In this document: positions 56,612 to 64,000 of the stretch, piece by piece | Layout of the letters: the number at the start of each line of letters is the position of its first letter | Position numbering within the stretch: the stretch's first letter is position 1 | Source: Polaribacter gangjinensis | GTDB taxonomy: Bacteria; Bacteroidota; Bacteroidia; Flavobacteriales; Flavobacteriaceae | Direction of reading: 5' to 3' | Length of the DNA: 64,000 nt | Assembly (NCBI RefSeq): GCF_038024125.1 | Contig: NZ_CP150662.1 | Coordinates: 2,873,608-2,937,607, forward strand | Notes under the pieces: model-generated | Database searches by the model: none | What the model saw: only the letters and a program-made list of their open reading frames with translations | Told to the model about the DNA's origin: nothing | Program-made: the position numbers and the translations under genes

Positions 56612-57509
56612 CAGAATAGTTGTTTAGCCACTCATCAAACCTGTCTTTGTGTTTAAATCTGTTGTGTGACCAAAGATAATTTTCAGGATTCTTTTTGATA
56701 TTTTTTTCAGTAATTCGTATGTATTTTTCAGTCAATTCGTAGTTTTCAAAACTTTTTGGATCTTGAGTAATTAACTCAAATTCAGTTTCATAATAACCTC
56801 TTTTAATCTTTCTTGTATGTTGATTTATAACTACTAAATCAAACTTTTTTGACAACATTTCTAATCCTGTATGTACAGGAACTTTAACTCCGAAAAATTC
56901 TGTCCAATAAAATGTTTTTTCAACCAAAGGAGACTGATCACTTAGTAAAATATAGATTCCTTGAGTGTTATTTTGATAATTTGACATCATAACTTTTACA
57001 GTTTCAAATGTTTTAATGCCAATAATACCAAAACGTTCTCTTGATTTTTTCAATGCTTTTTCAAAATATGGATTTCTTAATTGGTTATAAGAACCATTAA
57101 CAGGAATTTTGGTAAGTAAAGGTAAATTCACACACCATTCCCAATTTGCTAAATGTGCTCCAACCAAAGCGATACTTTTACCTTCTTTAACAAACGAATT
57201 CAGCAGTTCAGGATTTTTATATTTATATCTTTTTAAAATTTCATCTTTACCCATTGTAAACCCCTTTACACTCTCCATCAAAATATCCGTAAAATGCTTG
57301 AAAAATTCTTTGGATAATTGTTTTTTTTCTTCAAGACTTTTATTAGGAAAAGCATAAGAAATATTTTTTAAAACGACCTCTTTTCTGTAGCCAAAAACAT
57401 GATATATCAGAAAAAATAATACATCAGAAATCATATATAAAATTCTCATTGGCAATCTCGAAAAAAGCCAAGCAAAAGGATAAACAATTCCGAAAAGTAA
57501 GAGTTGCAT
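56592..57509 (-). CDS. Lysophospholipid/lipid A acyltransferase (LpxL/HtrB family)
   Basis: A 305-residue inner-membrane acyltransferase with one N-terminal hydrophobic segment (about 1-40) and the catalytic His119-x4-Glu124 (HLANWE) of the LpxL superfamily. SDQSP near 188-192 and GVKVPVHTG near 203-211 are also typical. In Gram-negatives it adds a secondary acyl chain to lipid A; Bacteroidota carry related single genes whose exact acceptor is seldom proven. Overlaps the convergent aminotransferase gene by 20 bases. Confidence 0.88.
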   Translation of the reverse strand: MQLLLFGIVYPFAWLFSRLPMRILYMISDVLFFLIYHVFGYRKEVVLKNISYAFPNKSLEEKKQLSKEFFKHFTDILMESVKGFTMGKDEILKRYKYKNPELLNSFVKEGKSIALVGAHLANWEWCVNLPLLTKIPVNGSYNQLRNPYFEKALKKSRERFGIIGIKTFETVKVMMSNYQNNTQGIYILLSDQSPLVEKTFYWTEFFGVKVPVHTGLEMLSKKFDLVVINQHTRKIKRGYYETEFELITQDPKSFENYELTEKYIRITEKNIKKNPENYLWSHNRFKHKDRFDEWLNNYSAKKTKK

Positions 57510-57579
57510 AAATTTTAATTAAGGTGCAAATATCTACATTTAAAATGAAATTTTCTCGTTAGAAGCTTTGCAATTTTAG

Positions 57580-57587
57580 TAAGTTTG
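57580..57587 (+). promoter_or_regulatory. Promoter -7 element directly before the rhomboid ATG
   Basis: TAAGTTTG, four bases (TAAC) before the ATG at 57592. By the SRP-RNA offset transcription would start at the A of the ATG. No clear -33 TTTG at the right spacing. Confidence 0.45.
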
Positions 57588-57591
57588 TAAC

Positions 57592-58245
57592 ATGTTAGAA
57601 AATCAAAATTTAGTAGTTATCCTTATTATCATTGCAAATGTATTGTTCTCGATGAAAGGATTTGACAATTATTATTTTTTTGAAATGTATAAATTTCAAA
57701 TAAATAAAATTTTAAGTGGTGAAAAAATTCGGATGATTAGCTCTGGATTTTTGCATGCAGATTGGGTTCATTTGGGTTTCAATATGTATGCTTTGTATCT
57801 TTTTGGGGATATTGTTTCTAAAATTTTAGGCGCTCCAAACTTCTTAATAATTTATTTTGGAAGCTTACTTGCGGGTAGTTTGTATACATTATATTATCAT
57901 AAAAGCGAACCTTATTACAGTGCAATAGGCGCATCAGGAGCAGTTTCGGGTATTGTTTATGCTTCTATTTTGTTGTTTCCAGATATGCAATTATTATTGT
58001 TTTTTGCGATTCCAATGCCAGGATATGTTTTTGGAGTTGGGTACTTATTATACTCAATTTATGGAATGAAAAGACAGCTAGGAAATATTGGGCATGCTGC
58101 ACATTTAGGAGGTACAATTGGTGGTTTTGCAATTACACTTTTGTTGGTTCCTGAATTGTTTTTAGTGAATACAATTTTTGTTTTTTTATTAGCAATTCCA
58201 ATTATTCTATTATTGATTTTTGGAAATAAACTGAAAAGTTTATAG
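57592..58245 (+). CDS. Rhomboid family intramembrane serine protease
   Basis: A 217-residue membrane protein with six helices. Catalytic Ser115 lies in AIGASGAVSG and the partner His171 in GHAAHLGG, with Asn in HLGFNMYAL near 60-68 forming the oxyanion hole. All active-site residues are present. It cleaves single-pass membrane proteins inside the bilayer; no target is evident. Monocistronic, and its promoter element abuts the start codon. Confidence 0.92.
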   Translation: MLENQNLVVILIIIANVLFSMKGFDNYYFFEMYKFQINKILSGEKIRMISSGFLHADWVHLGFNMYALYLFGDIVSKILGAPNFLIIYFGSLLAGSLYTLYYHKSEPYYSAIGASGAVSGIVYASILLFPDMQLLLFFAIPMPGYVFGVGYLLYSIYGMKRQLGNIGHAAHLGGTIGGFAITLLLVPELFLVNTIFVFLLAIPIILLLIFGNKLKSL

Positions 58246-58274
58246 AAAAAAAAACGTTGCAAAATTGCAACGTT
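58246..58274 (-). terminator. Terminator of tRNA-Gly
   Basis: AACGTTGCAA / TTGCAACGTT hairpin followed on the minus strand by a run of nine T, directly after the tRNA gene; it also lies just past the rhomboid stop. Confidence 0.75.
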
Positions 58275-58278
58275 ATTG

Positions 58279-58351
58279 AGCGAGAGACCGGGCTCGAACC
58301 GGCGACATTTAGCTTGGAAGGCTAAAGCTCTACCAACTGAGCTACTCTCGC
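58279..58351 (-). tRNA. tRNA-Gly (anticodon UCC)
   Basis: On the minus strand the gene begins GCGAGAGTAGCTCAG and ends with the complementary CTCTCGC plus a T discriminator. The D stem, an anticodon arm TTAGC-CTTCCAA-GCTAA with anticodon TCC, and a T arm GCCGG-TTCGAGC-CCGGT are all present. Reads GGA and GGG codons. CCA is not encoded. A TATATTTG promoter lies just upstream. Confidence 0.96.
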
Positions 58352-58363
58352 AGTAAAGCAATG

Positions 58364-58371
58364 CAAATATA
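58364..58371 (-). promoter_or_regulatory. Promoter -7 element of tRNA-Gly
   Basis: TATATTTG on the minus strand, predicted start 58359, eight bases before the mature tRNA 5' end. Confidence 0.6.
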
Positions 58372-58414
58372 AAATCATTTTTTATTTCTACAATTTTTTA
58401 TTTTAAAAAAAATA

Positions 58415-59302
58415 TCAAAAAGTTGCTTTTATCATTCTATCATTTCCAAAAATATCTTTTCGTAGTTCAACATTTTTAAAACCTTTGTTTAGTAAAATGT
58501 CAACTGTTTGATTTCCTAGATATTGGTTGATTTCAAAAAATAATACACCATCTTTTGATAAATGTAATAGTGCTAAATCAGCAATTTTTTCATAAAAAAC
58601 CAATGGGTTTTCGTCAGATACAAATAACGCTTGATGTGGTTCATTTTCCAAAACATTTTTATTCATGGCTTTTTTTTCTAATTCCCTTACATAAGGAGGA
58701 TTAGAAACGATGATATCAAAATTTGATTTAGAATTATATTCAAAAAGAAAACATAAATCAGCAATTTTTAAAATATCCATTTCAAAAAATGAAATTGAAA
58801 CTTGATTGAGTTCAGCATTCTTAAGAGCAACTTTCAACGCTTTTTCTGAAATATCAATTCCAGAAATAGTAGCGAAATTTATATTTTTTGCGAGCGAAAT
58901 TGGAATACAACCTGAGCCAGTTCCTATATCTAAAAGAGTGATTTTAGTCGATGATTTTTTATTTAGAATTTTAACTTCATCAATAATCCAAGCAACCAAT
59001 TCTTCTGTTTCTGGTCTAGGAATCAAAGTGTTTTTATCAACCAGAAAGGGCAATCCAAAGAATTCTGTTTTTCCTAAAATATATTGTATAGGTTCTTGAT
59101 TTTTTAATCTCTTAAGAGCTTTGTTAAAAAGATTTTTGGTGTTTTCATCAATAATAAAATCAGATTTTAAAACCAAATCAACTCTTGTAAAACCCAAATA
59201 TTCTTCTACAAGAAACAAGAAAAAAGTATCAATTTCAGTGCTAGGAAAAATATCTTTTAAGACTTCAGAAAATACTTTTTTACATTCTTTTACTGTTATC
59301 AA
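58415..59302 (-). CDS. prmC: Release factor glutamine methyltransferase PrmC
   Basis: A 295-residue SAM-dependent enzyme that methylates the Gln of the GGQ motif in RF1 and RF2. DIGTGSGCIPISLAKN near 122-137 binds SAM, and IVSNPPYV near 187-194 is the N-P-P-Y catalytic motif. The N-terminal helical RF-binding domain precedes it (1-85), with the conserved IPRPETEELV near 93-102. It lies 18 bases after the GNAT gene on the same strand. Confidence 0.95.
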   Translation of the reverse strand: MITVKECKKVFSEVLKDIFPSTEIDTFFLFLVEEYLGFTRVDLVLKSDFIIDENTKNLFNKALKRLKNQEPIQYILGKTEFFGLPFLVDKNTLIPRPETEELVAWIIDEVKILNKKSSTKITLLDIGTGSGCIPISLAKNINFATISGIDISEKALKVALKNAELNQVSISFFEMDILKIADLCFLFEYNSKSNFDIIVSNPPYVRELEKKAMNKNVLENEPHQALFVSDENPLVFYEKIADLALLHLSKDGVLFFEINQYLGNQTVDILLNKGFKNVELRKDIFGNDRMIKATF

Positions 59303-59320
59303 AATTCGGTTTGATTGCGT

Positions 59321-59812
59321 TTATAATTCTTTAATCATCCAAACATCACAAGAGTAATGACAAGTGTTTCCCATAGCTTTATCTAGATTTTGGAAGCCAT
59401 TTTTTTTGTACAATTTTACTGCATCTTTCATATAGGGCAATGTTTCTAAGTAACAACTTTCAAATCCAAATTCTTTGGCTTTTTCTAAACAAATAGTAAT
59501 CATTTTAGAACCCAAACCTTTGCCTCTTGCTTCAGGTAAAAAATACATTTTTTGCAATTCGCATACATTTCCGTCAAAATTATCTAGTTGTGCAATTCCT
59601 GCACCACCCACAACTTTTTGATCGTGTTCCAATACAAAATAAATGGCTCTTTCTTTTTGATAGGTTTCAAAAAGTTGATCTGTTGCTTTGTCTTCATAAG
59701 CAGTTCCAACAGTTGGAGCGCCCATTTCTAAAATTACATTGCGAACAACTTTTGCAAGTGCAGCATTGTCTTTTTGCTGTATTTCTCTAATAATAAACTC
59801 GTTATTTGACAT
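59321..59812 (-). CDS. GNAT family N-acetyltransferase
   Basis: A 163-residue acetyltransferase with the acetyl-CoA-binding motif A: LQKMYFLPEARGKGLGSKMI near 86-105 (the ARGKGLG loop). GGAGIAQLD and the C-terminal GFESCYLETLPYMKDAVKLYKKNGF are also typical. It acetylates an unknown amine. It is upstream of prmC in the same operon. Confidence 0.85.
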   Translation of the reverse strand: MSNNEFIIREIQQKDNAALAKVVRNVILEMGAPTVGTAYEDKATDQLFETYQKERAIYFVLEHDQKVVGGAGIAQLDNFDGNVCELQKMYFLPEARGKGLGSKMITICLEKAKEFGFESCYLETLPYMKDAVKLYKKNGFQNLDKAMGNTCHYSCDVWMIKEL

Positions 59813-59821
59813 TTAATACTG

Positions 59822-59829
59822 TATTTTTG
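59822..59829 (+). promoter_or_regulatory. Promoter -7 element of the LEA-like lipoprotein operon
   Basis: TATTTTTG, predicted start near 59834 and a 32-base leader to the ATG at 59866. It supports the later start and not the upstream ATG at 59806. Confidence 0.5.
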
Positions 59830-59865
59830 CGAGGGCAATTTACCCATTTTAATTCATATTTTTTT

Positions 59866-60330
59866 ATGAAAAAAGGACTCATTTTACTAGGTTTTTTAAT
59901 TGCTTTTTTTAGTTGTTCAGTAAAAAAAGCACCTGTTTTTTTAAAGGTTGATGATATTAAAATTGTAACTATTGCTTCTGATACTATTCGTTTGGGAGCA
60001 AAAGCTTATTTTAATAATCCGAATAATGTTGGTGGGAAAATTTTTACAGATGACATTAAAGTAATTATAAATGGAGAAGAAGTTGCGCAAGTTTCTTCGG
60101 ATATTTTTAAAATTCCTTCCAATACCGATTTTGCAATTCCATTGAAAGTTTCCATTCCTACAAAACGTGTTTTTGATACAAATAAAAACGGAATTTTGGG
60201 AAGTTTGCTAAATTCACTGCTCAATAAGTCTGTAAAAGTACAATTAAAAGGAACGTTAAATTATTCATTTTTAGGATTTAAAAAGGAATTTATTATCGAT
60301 AAAACTGAGGATATTAATATCAAATTGTAA
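59866..60330 (+). CDS. LEA type 2-like lipoprotein
   Basis: A 154-residue lipoprotein (lipobox IAFFSCSVKK, Cys at residue 16). The rest is a single immunoglobulin-like beta domain (FLKVDDIKIV, DTIRLGAKAYFNNPNNVGG) of the LEA14/WHy type. The upstream 20 codons in frame do not look like protein. Likely in the outer or inner membrane. Its stop codon is followed immediately by the GTG start of ribD, so it leads this five-gene chain. Confidence 0.72.
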   Translation: MKKGLILLGFLIAFFSCSVKKAPVFLKVDDIKIVTIASDTIRLGAKAYFNNPNNVGGKIFTDDIKVIINGEEVAQVSSDIFKIPSNTDFAIPLKVSIPTKRVFDTNKNGILGSLLNSLLNKSVKVQLKGTLNYSFLGFKKEFIIDKTEDINIKL

Positions 60331-61374
60331 GTGAAAAATCACGAATTTTACATGCAACGTTGTTTGCAAATCGCTCAAAATGCCATCGGAATTTCCCGAC
60401 CAAATCCTGCTGTTGGTGCTGTAATTGTTCATAATGATATCATTATTGGTGAAGGTTTTACTTCAGTTTATGGCGAAAGTCATGCTGAGGTTAATGCTAT
60501 AAATTCGGTAAAAAATGTTGCTGTATTAAAAGAAGCAACTATTTATGTGACTTTAGAACCTTGTTCTCATTTCGGAAAAACGCCACCTTGCGCAGATTTA
60601 ATTGTAAAACATCAATTCAAAAAAGTGGTAATTGGCTGCATAGATTCTAATAGCTTGGTTTCAGGAAAAGGAATTGAACGTCTAAAAAATGCAGGAATAG
60701 AAGTTATTGTTGGTGTTTTAGAAAAGGAATGCAGAGAACATCACAAACGATTTTTTACAGTTCAAGAAAAAAAGTGTCCATACATCATTTTAAAATGGGC
60801 ACAAACTCAAAATGGTTTTATTGCCCCAAAAATCAAAAATTTTCAAAAACCAGTTTGGATTTCTAACCAATATTCTAGGCAATTGGTTCATAAATTTCGA
60901 GCACAAGAACAGGCTATTTTAGTAGGTACTAAAACAGTTTTAGATGATAATCCAACATTGAATTTACGAGATTGGTTTGGAAATCATCCTGTAAGAATTG
61001 TACTTGACAAGGATTTAAAAATCCCTCAAAATCTTGCTGTGTATGACAAATCTGTCAAAACAATTTTTATAACTGATGTTAAAAATGTTTATAATTCATC
61101 AGGAAACATTTTTTTTGAAGGAATAGATTTTGATCAAAACATAGCTATTCAAATTTGTGCTATTTTACAAAAACACCACATTCAATCTGTAATTATTGAA
61201 GGAGGCACAAAAACAATTCAAACTTTTATTGATGAAAATTTATGGGATGAAGCGCGTGTTTTTGAAAGTGATTTTACTTATGAAAATGGTATAAAAGCGC
61301 CAATTTTAAATGGAAAAATGATATCAGCAATTGATGTGAAAAATGATACTTTGAAAATATATACCAATGATTAA
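60331..61374 (+). CDS. ribD: Bifunctional riboflavin biosynthesis protein RibD
   Basis: A 347-residue deaminase plus reductase of riboflavin synthesis. The deaminase domain has HAEVNAI near 49-55 and PCSHFGKTPPCADLI near 80-94 (zinc site His/Cys/Cys). The reductase domain begins near 148 (YIILKWAQTQNGFIAP) and has VGTKTVLDDNPTLNLRD near 199-215. It starts with GTG at 60331 directly after the previous stop codon. An eight-base overlap joins it to the HAD gene. Confidence 0.95.
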   Translation: MKNHEFYMQRCLQIAQNAIGISRPNPAVGAVIVHNDIIIGEGFTSVYGESHAEVNAINSVKNVAVLKEATIYVTLEPCSHFGKTPPCADLIVKHQFKKVVIGCIDSNSLVSGKGIERLKNAGIEVIVGVLEKECREHHKRFFTVQEKKCPYIILKWAQTQNGFIAPKIKNFQKPVWISNQYSRQLVHKFRAQEQAILVGTKTVLDDNPTLNLRDWFGNHPVRIVLDKDLKIPQNLAVYDKSVKTIFITDVKNVYNSSGNIFFEGIDFDQNIAIQICAILQKHHIQSVIIEGGTKTIQTFIDENLWDEARVFESDFTYENGIKAPILNGKMISAIDVKNDTLKIYTND

Positions 61375-61978
61375 AAATATAATTTTCGATTTTGGAGACA
61401 TTTTTATCAACTTAGATAAAGAAGCAACTTACAGAAAAATGACAAAGTTAGGAGTCTCTAAAATTACTCCTCAAATGATTCAAGTGTATCAAGAATATGA
61501 AAAAGGATTGATGGAAACTGCTGATTTTATCAGTTATTTTTCGTCGAGTTTTTCAATTTCTAAAAATGATTTGTTATTTGCTTGGAATGCTGTTTTATTG
61601 GATTTTCCAGAAAATCGATTGCGATTTTTACAAGAAATTGCTTTTTCAGAAAAATATCGATTGTTTTTATTGAGTAATACTAATGATTTGCACATTACAT
61701 CCGTGAAAAATTCAGTTGGAATTCCTTTTTTTACAGATTTTAAAAATTGTTTTGAGCAATTTTACCTTTCGCACGAAATCAATTTAAGAAAACCAGATAA
61801 AGAGATTTACGAGTTTGTATTGGATTCAAATCAACTAAAACCTGAAGAAACCTTGTTTGTGGATGATTTAAAAGAAAATACTGATGCAGCAAAAATGTTA
61901 GGAATTCATGTTTGGAATTTGAATCCAACAACAGAAAATGTTACAGAATTGTTTGAAAAACAAAGCCATTTATTTTGA
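61367..61978 (+). CDS. HAD-superfamily (subfamily IA) hydrolase
   Basis: A 203-residue protein with the HAD motifs: IIFDFGDIFINLD near 4-16 (motif I; note Asp7 nucleophile but the second Asp is a Gly, F-D-F-G-D), LLSNTNDLH near 99-107 (motif II Ser/Thr), KPDKEIYEFVL near 140-150 (motif III Lys) and ETLFVDDLKENTDAA near 161-175 (motif IV). Because the acid/base Asp is shifted (D7-x-G-D10), catalysis may still be intact. Phosphatase of unknown substrate, perhaps related to riboflavin synthesis as ribD precedes it, which is inference. Confidence 0.87.
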   Translation: MIKNIIFDFGDIFINLDKEATYRKMTKLGVSKITPQMIQVYQEYEKGLMETADFISYFSSSFSISKNDLLFAWNAVLLDFPENRLRFLQEIAFSEKYRLFLLSNTNDLHITSVKNSVGIPFFTDFKNCFEQFYLSHEINLRKPDKEIYEFVLDSNQLKPEETLFVDDLKENTDAAKMLGIHVWNLNPTTENVTELFEKQSHLF

Positions 61979-62838
61979 TTTATTTATTGCTAAGTATCCT
62001 ATTTTCATCGGGATTATTTGTCATTTTTAAGTTTTTTGAGATTTATAAAATTGATGTTTTAAAAGCGATTGTTGTCAATTACGTAATTGCTTTTATTCTT
62101 GGTTTTCTGTTTTCAGAAAGTAATTTTTCCATTTTAGAAGTTCCCAAACAACCTTGGTTTTTAGGTTCCATTTTTTTAGGAATTTTATTTATTGCAATTT
62201 TTTTTGTGATGGCAATGACATCTCAAAAAAATGGTGTTTCAGTAGCTTCAGTTGCTGGAAAAATGTCGGTTGTAATTCCCGTTTTTTTTGGAATTTTCTT
62301 ATACAATGAATCTTTTTCATTTTTAAAAATTATTGGGATATTCATCGCTTTAATTGCAGTGTATTTGACTTCTTTTAGGGAACAAAAATCAACTTTACAA
62401 AAAAGTACGTTGTTTTTTCCTGTGTTACTTTTTCTTGGTTCTGGAACTATTGATACTTTTCTGAAGTATTTAGAAATAAATTTCGTTCCAAAAGACGATG
62501 TGTCCATTTTTTCAGGAAGTTTGTTTGGAATTGCGGCTATTGTTGGATCTTTATTTTTGTTGATACAACAGCTAAAACAACCAACTTCATTCGGAATTAA
62601 AAATTTAATTGCAGGAATATTATTAGGAATTCCAAATTATTTTTCAATCATTTTTTTGATAAAATCTTTACAAACAAAAGGTTTTGAAAGTTCTATGTTA
62701 TTCACCATCAATAATGTAGTTATTGTGGTTTTATCAACAATTTTTGGTGTCATTTTATTTAAAGAACATTTTTCTTTGAAAAATAAAATTGGAATTGTTC
62801 TCGCTGTTTTCGGAATAATAATGGTTGCAATGTCATGA
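61975..62838 (+). CDS. EamA/DMT superfamily transporter
   Basis: A 287-residue membrane protein with ten helices, two five-helix EamA halves (about 1-140 and 150-287). Start codon TTG at 61975, overlapping the HAD stop by four bases; this is the only start giving a complete first helix. Substrate unknown (members export amino acids, sugars or metabolites). The junction to the next gene is an ATGA overlap, so expression is coupled. Confidence 0.85.
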   Translation: MIYLLLSILFSSGLFVIFKFFEIYKIDVLKAIVVNYVIAFILGFLFSESNFSILEVPKQPWFLGSIFLGILFIAIFFVMAMTSQKNGVSVASVAGKMSVVIPVFFGIFLYNESFSFLKIIGIFIALIAVYLTSFREQKSTLQKSTLFFPVLLFLGSGTIDTFLKYLEINFVPKDDVSIFSGSLFGIAAIVGSLFLLIQQLKQPTSFGIKNLIAGILLGIPNYFSIIFLIKSLQTKGFESSMLFTINNVVIVVLSTIFGVILFKEHFSLKNKIGIVLAVFGIIMVAMS

Positions 62839-63446
62839 TAGAAGACGTATATAAAACGATCGAAAAACCATCTCAGGAAACTCTTTTTAAAGAAAAAAGC
62901 AGTAAGTTTTTTGGGTATGCTTTTCCCATTTCTTCAGAGGAAGATGTGAAAAATATTCTTGAAAATTTAAAAAAGCAACACCACACAGCAAATCATTTTT
63001 GCTTTGCATATCAACTAGGATTTCCGGAAAAAAGATTTCGAGTTTCGGATGATGGTGAACCTAGTAATTCAGCTGGAATGCCAATTTATGGGCAAATTCA
63101 AGCTTTTGATGTTACCAATATTTTAGTAGTTTCTGTTCGTTATTTTGGTGGTACAAAACTAGGTGTTGGTGGTTTGATGAGTGCTTATAAAACTTCAGCA
63201 CAACTTACTTTAGAAACCTCCGAAATTGTTGAAAAAACGGTTAATGAACAATTCAGAATTTACTTTACTTATGAGGTTATGAACAAAGTTTCACGCATTT
63301 TAAAACAATTTGATGTTTATGTGACTCATCAAAAATTAGAAGTTTCTTGTGAATATATAATTTCAGTCAGAAAAAAAGATACTTTAAAAGTATTTGAAAT
63401 TTTCAGTGAAATGTATCCAATTACTATCGAAAAATTAGAATCCTAA
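62835..63446 (+). CDS. YigZ/IMPACT family protein
   Basis: A 203-residue protein of the YigZ (UPF0029) family. The central block HHTANHFCFAYQLG, RVSDDGEPSNSAGMPIYGQI and RYFGGTKLGVGGL is the family signature. The N-terminal domain has an RNase PH/IMPACT-like fold and the C-terminal part a ferredoxin-like domain (VMNKVSRILKQFDVYVT). Possible role in translation control, not established. Convergent overlap of 12 bases with the thioesterase gene. Confidence 0.9.
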   Translation: MIEDVYKTIEKPSQETLFKEKSSKFFGYAFPISSEEDVKNILENLKKQHHTANHFCFAYQLGFPEKRFRVSDDGEPSNSAGMPIYGQIQAFDVTNILVVSVRYFGGTKLGVGGLMSAYKTSAQLTLETSEIVEKTVNEQFRIYFTYEVMNKVSRILKQFDVYVTHQKLEVSCEYIISVRKKDTLKVFEIFSEMYPITIEKLES

Positions 63447-63833
63447 ACTTGTTAACAAGTATTCAGGACATTTTGTTGGTTTGTTAGTTTTCATATCCAT
63501 AAATGCCAAAACAGAATTACCTGTGCAAATTAATTCTTGATTTTGATTAGTAATAGTGTAATCAAACTCAATTTTCACTAATGGTTTTTTAATTAAAATC
63601 GTTTCTATCGTTAAAATATCGTCATATTTTGCGGATTTGATAAAACGACAATTTAAAGAAATAACAGGAAGCATTATCCCACTGATTTCCATATCTTTGT
63701 AAGTAACACCAAGTTTTCGTAACCATTCAGTTCTACCCAATTCAAAAAACTGTGCGTAATTTCCGTGATAAACTACGCCCATTTGATCGGTTTCTGAGTA
63801 TCGAACTCTGGTTTTTGTTAATGATTTTTTCAA
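63435..63833 (-). CDS. Acyl-CoA thioesterase, YbgC/4-hydroxybenzoyl-CoA thioesterase type
   Basis: A 132-residue hotdog protein with the signature YSETDQMGVVYHGNYAQFFE near 13-32, including the catalytic Asp16 (ETDQMG) and the conserved VYHGNY. The family hydrolyses short acyl-CoAs or acts in Tol-Pal associated metabolism. A frame starting at 63924 overlaps it in another phase and is not real. The gene is the last before the sequence end. Confidence 0.88.
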   Translation of the reverse strand: MKKSLTKTRVRYSETDQMGVVYHGNYAQFFELGRTEWLRKLGVTYKDMEISGIMLPVISLNCRFIKSAKYDDILTIETILIKKPLVKIEFDYTITNQNQELICTGNSVLAFMDMKTNKPTKCPEYLLTSLGF

Positions 63834-64000
63834 TAGGTTTAAACAATATAATTTGTGCCATTTTACATAAAAAAAAAATAATAATCAACCCCAAATACAT
63901 TTTTTTATAATAAAAATTATTCACACTTTTGTAAAGCTTATGAAAAACAGAAAAAAGTTCGTTTTTTCGAATTAATAACCAAATTTTACTAACACTATTA
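63834..64000. other. AT-rich end region with a DnaA box, possible approach to dnaA/oriC
   Basis: No gene is visible in the last 167 bases. They contain a poly-A stretch (63869-63878) and TTATTCACA at 63917-63925, which fits the DnaA box consensus TTATNCACA. In flavobacteria I recall dnaA being encoded next to this YbgC-like thioesterase gene, transcribed away from it. The window ends before any dnaA start can be seen. Confidence 0.35.
63917..63925 (+). promoter_or_regulatory. DnaA box-like site TTATTCACA
   Basis: One base from the classic TTATCCACA and within the relaxed consensus TTWTNCACA. A single box proves little, so its role depends on dnaA lying just beyond the window. Confidence 0.4.

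Noticed and set aside
63742..63924. 60-codon minus-strand frame overlapping the YbgC-like thioesterase start
   Set aside because: It overlaps a well-supported gene in another phase and has no protein-like composition or family resemblance.

Overview
The window is a 64 kb stretch of chromosome from a marine-type member of the Bacteroidota, most likely Flavobacteriaceae (Polaribacter/Tenacibaculum-like). The evidence is a very AT-rich sequence, the Bacteroidota-specific promoter element TAnnTTTG in front of many genes and RNAs, start codons without Shine-Dalgarno sequences, and lineage-typical families (CAL67264-type membrane protein, DUF4249 beside a TonB-dependent receptor, DUF5606, DUF6095, DUF4295, DUF4199, head-GIN proteins). 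Genus assignment is inference. Coding density is high. I see no prophage, IS element, integron, CRISPR array or restriction/defence island, so this is essentially core chromosome.

Layout. 1-7032: old-yellow-enzyme/dienoyl-CoA-reductase-like oxidoreductase, a coupled pair (bilobal retropepsin-like protease plus triple glycogen-binding-domain protein), small membrane protein plus ettA, and a secreted repeat protein. 7239-16668: DinB protein, an ATP-grasp/DUF6095/murQ operon, a TonB receptor/DUF4249 pair, monomeric isocitrate dehydrogenase, a 0.74 kb gap holding a possible small RNA or leader, and rplS. 16773-19882: GT39 glycosyltransferase, trmD, thioesterase and a small membrane protein. 20015-24141: GlmU-like protein, then a four-gene ECF sigma/membrane anti-sigma-like/adhesin-like/head-GIN operon. 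24381-30266: lon, mazG with an overlooked 35-residue membrane protein, DUF5606, def, ruvX, dapD. 30275-39302: a surface-glycan and housekeeping block (GT2, GT25, GT11, CCA transferase, MsbA-like ABC exporter, phosphohexomutase, second GT2, DUF4199). 39477-39570: SRP 4.5S RNA. 39703-47275: SDR, fructose-6-phosphate aldolase, menaquinone genes menD and menB around an S1-type protein and a hydrolase-fold protein lacking its serine, purU, and an FAH-family protein. 47364-53621: cinA, rpmB-rpmG-DUF4295, ftsY, an amidase lipoprotein, rimO. 53750-59812: glmM, class V aminotransferase, lipid A-type acyltransferase, rhomboid, tRNA-Gly, prmC, GNAT. 59866-63833: lipoprotein-ribD-HAD-EamA-YigZ chain and a thioesterase. 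The last 170 bases hold a DnaA box and may approach dnaA/oriC.

How the genes fit together. Translation and protein targeting are strongly represented (ettA, rplS, trmD, def, rpmB, rpmG, DUF4295, ftsY, SRP RNA, rimO, prmC, tRNA-Gly), as are envelope building (murQ, glmM, acyltransferase, glycosyltransferases, MsbA-like exporter, TonB receptor) and menaquinone synthesis (menD, menB). The most interesting non-routine signals are: a TAnnTTTG element exactly four bases before the ATG of three unrelated genes (possible leaderless mRNAs); a palindrome just upstream of lon; the structured gap between rplS and icd; at least three families of dispersed intergenic repeats; a serine-less alpha/beta hydrolase-fold protein beside menB; and the sigma/head-GIN module. 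I did not find a clearly new multi-gene system, and the functions above come from motif recognition without database searches.
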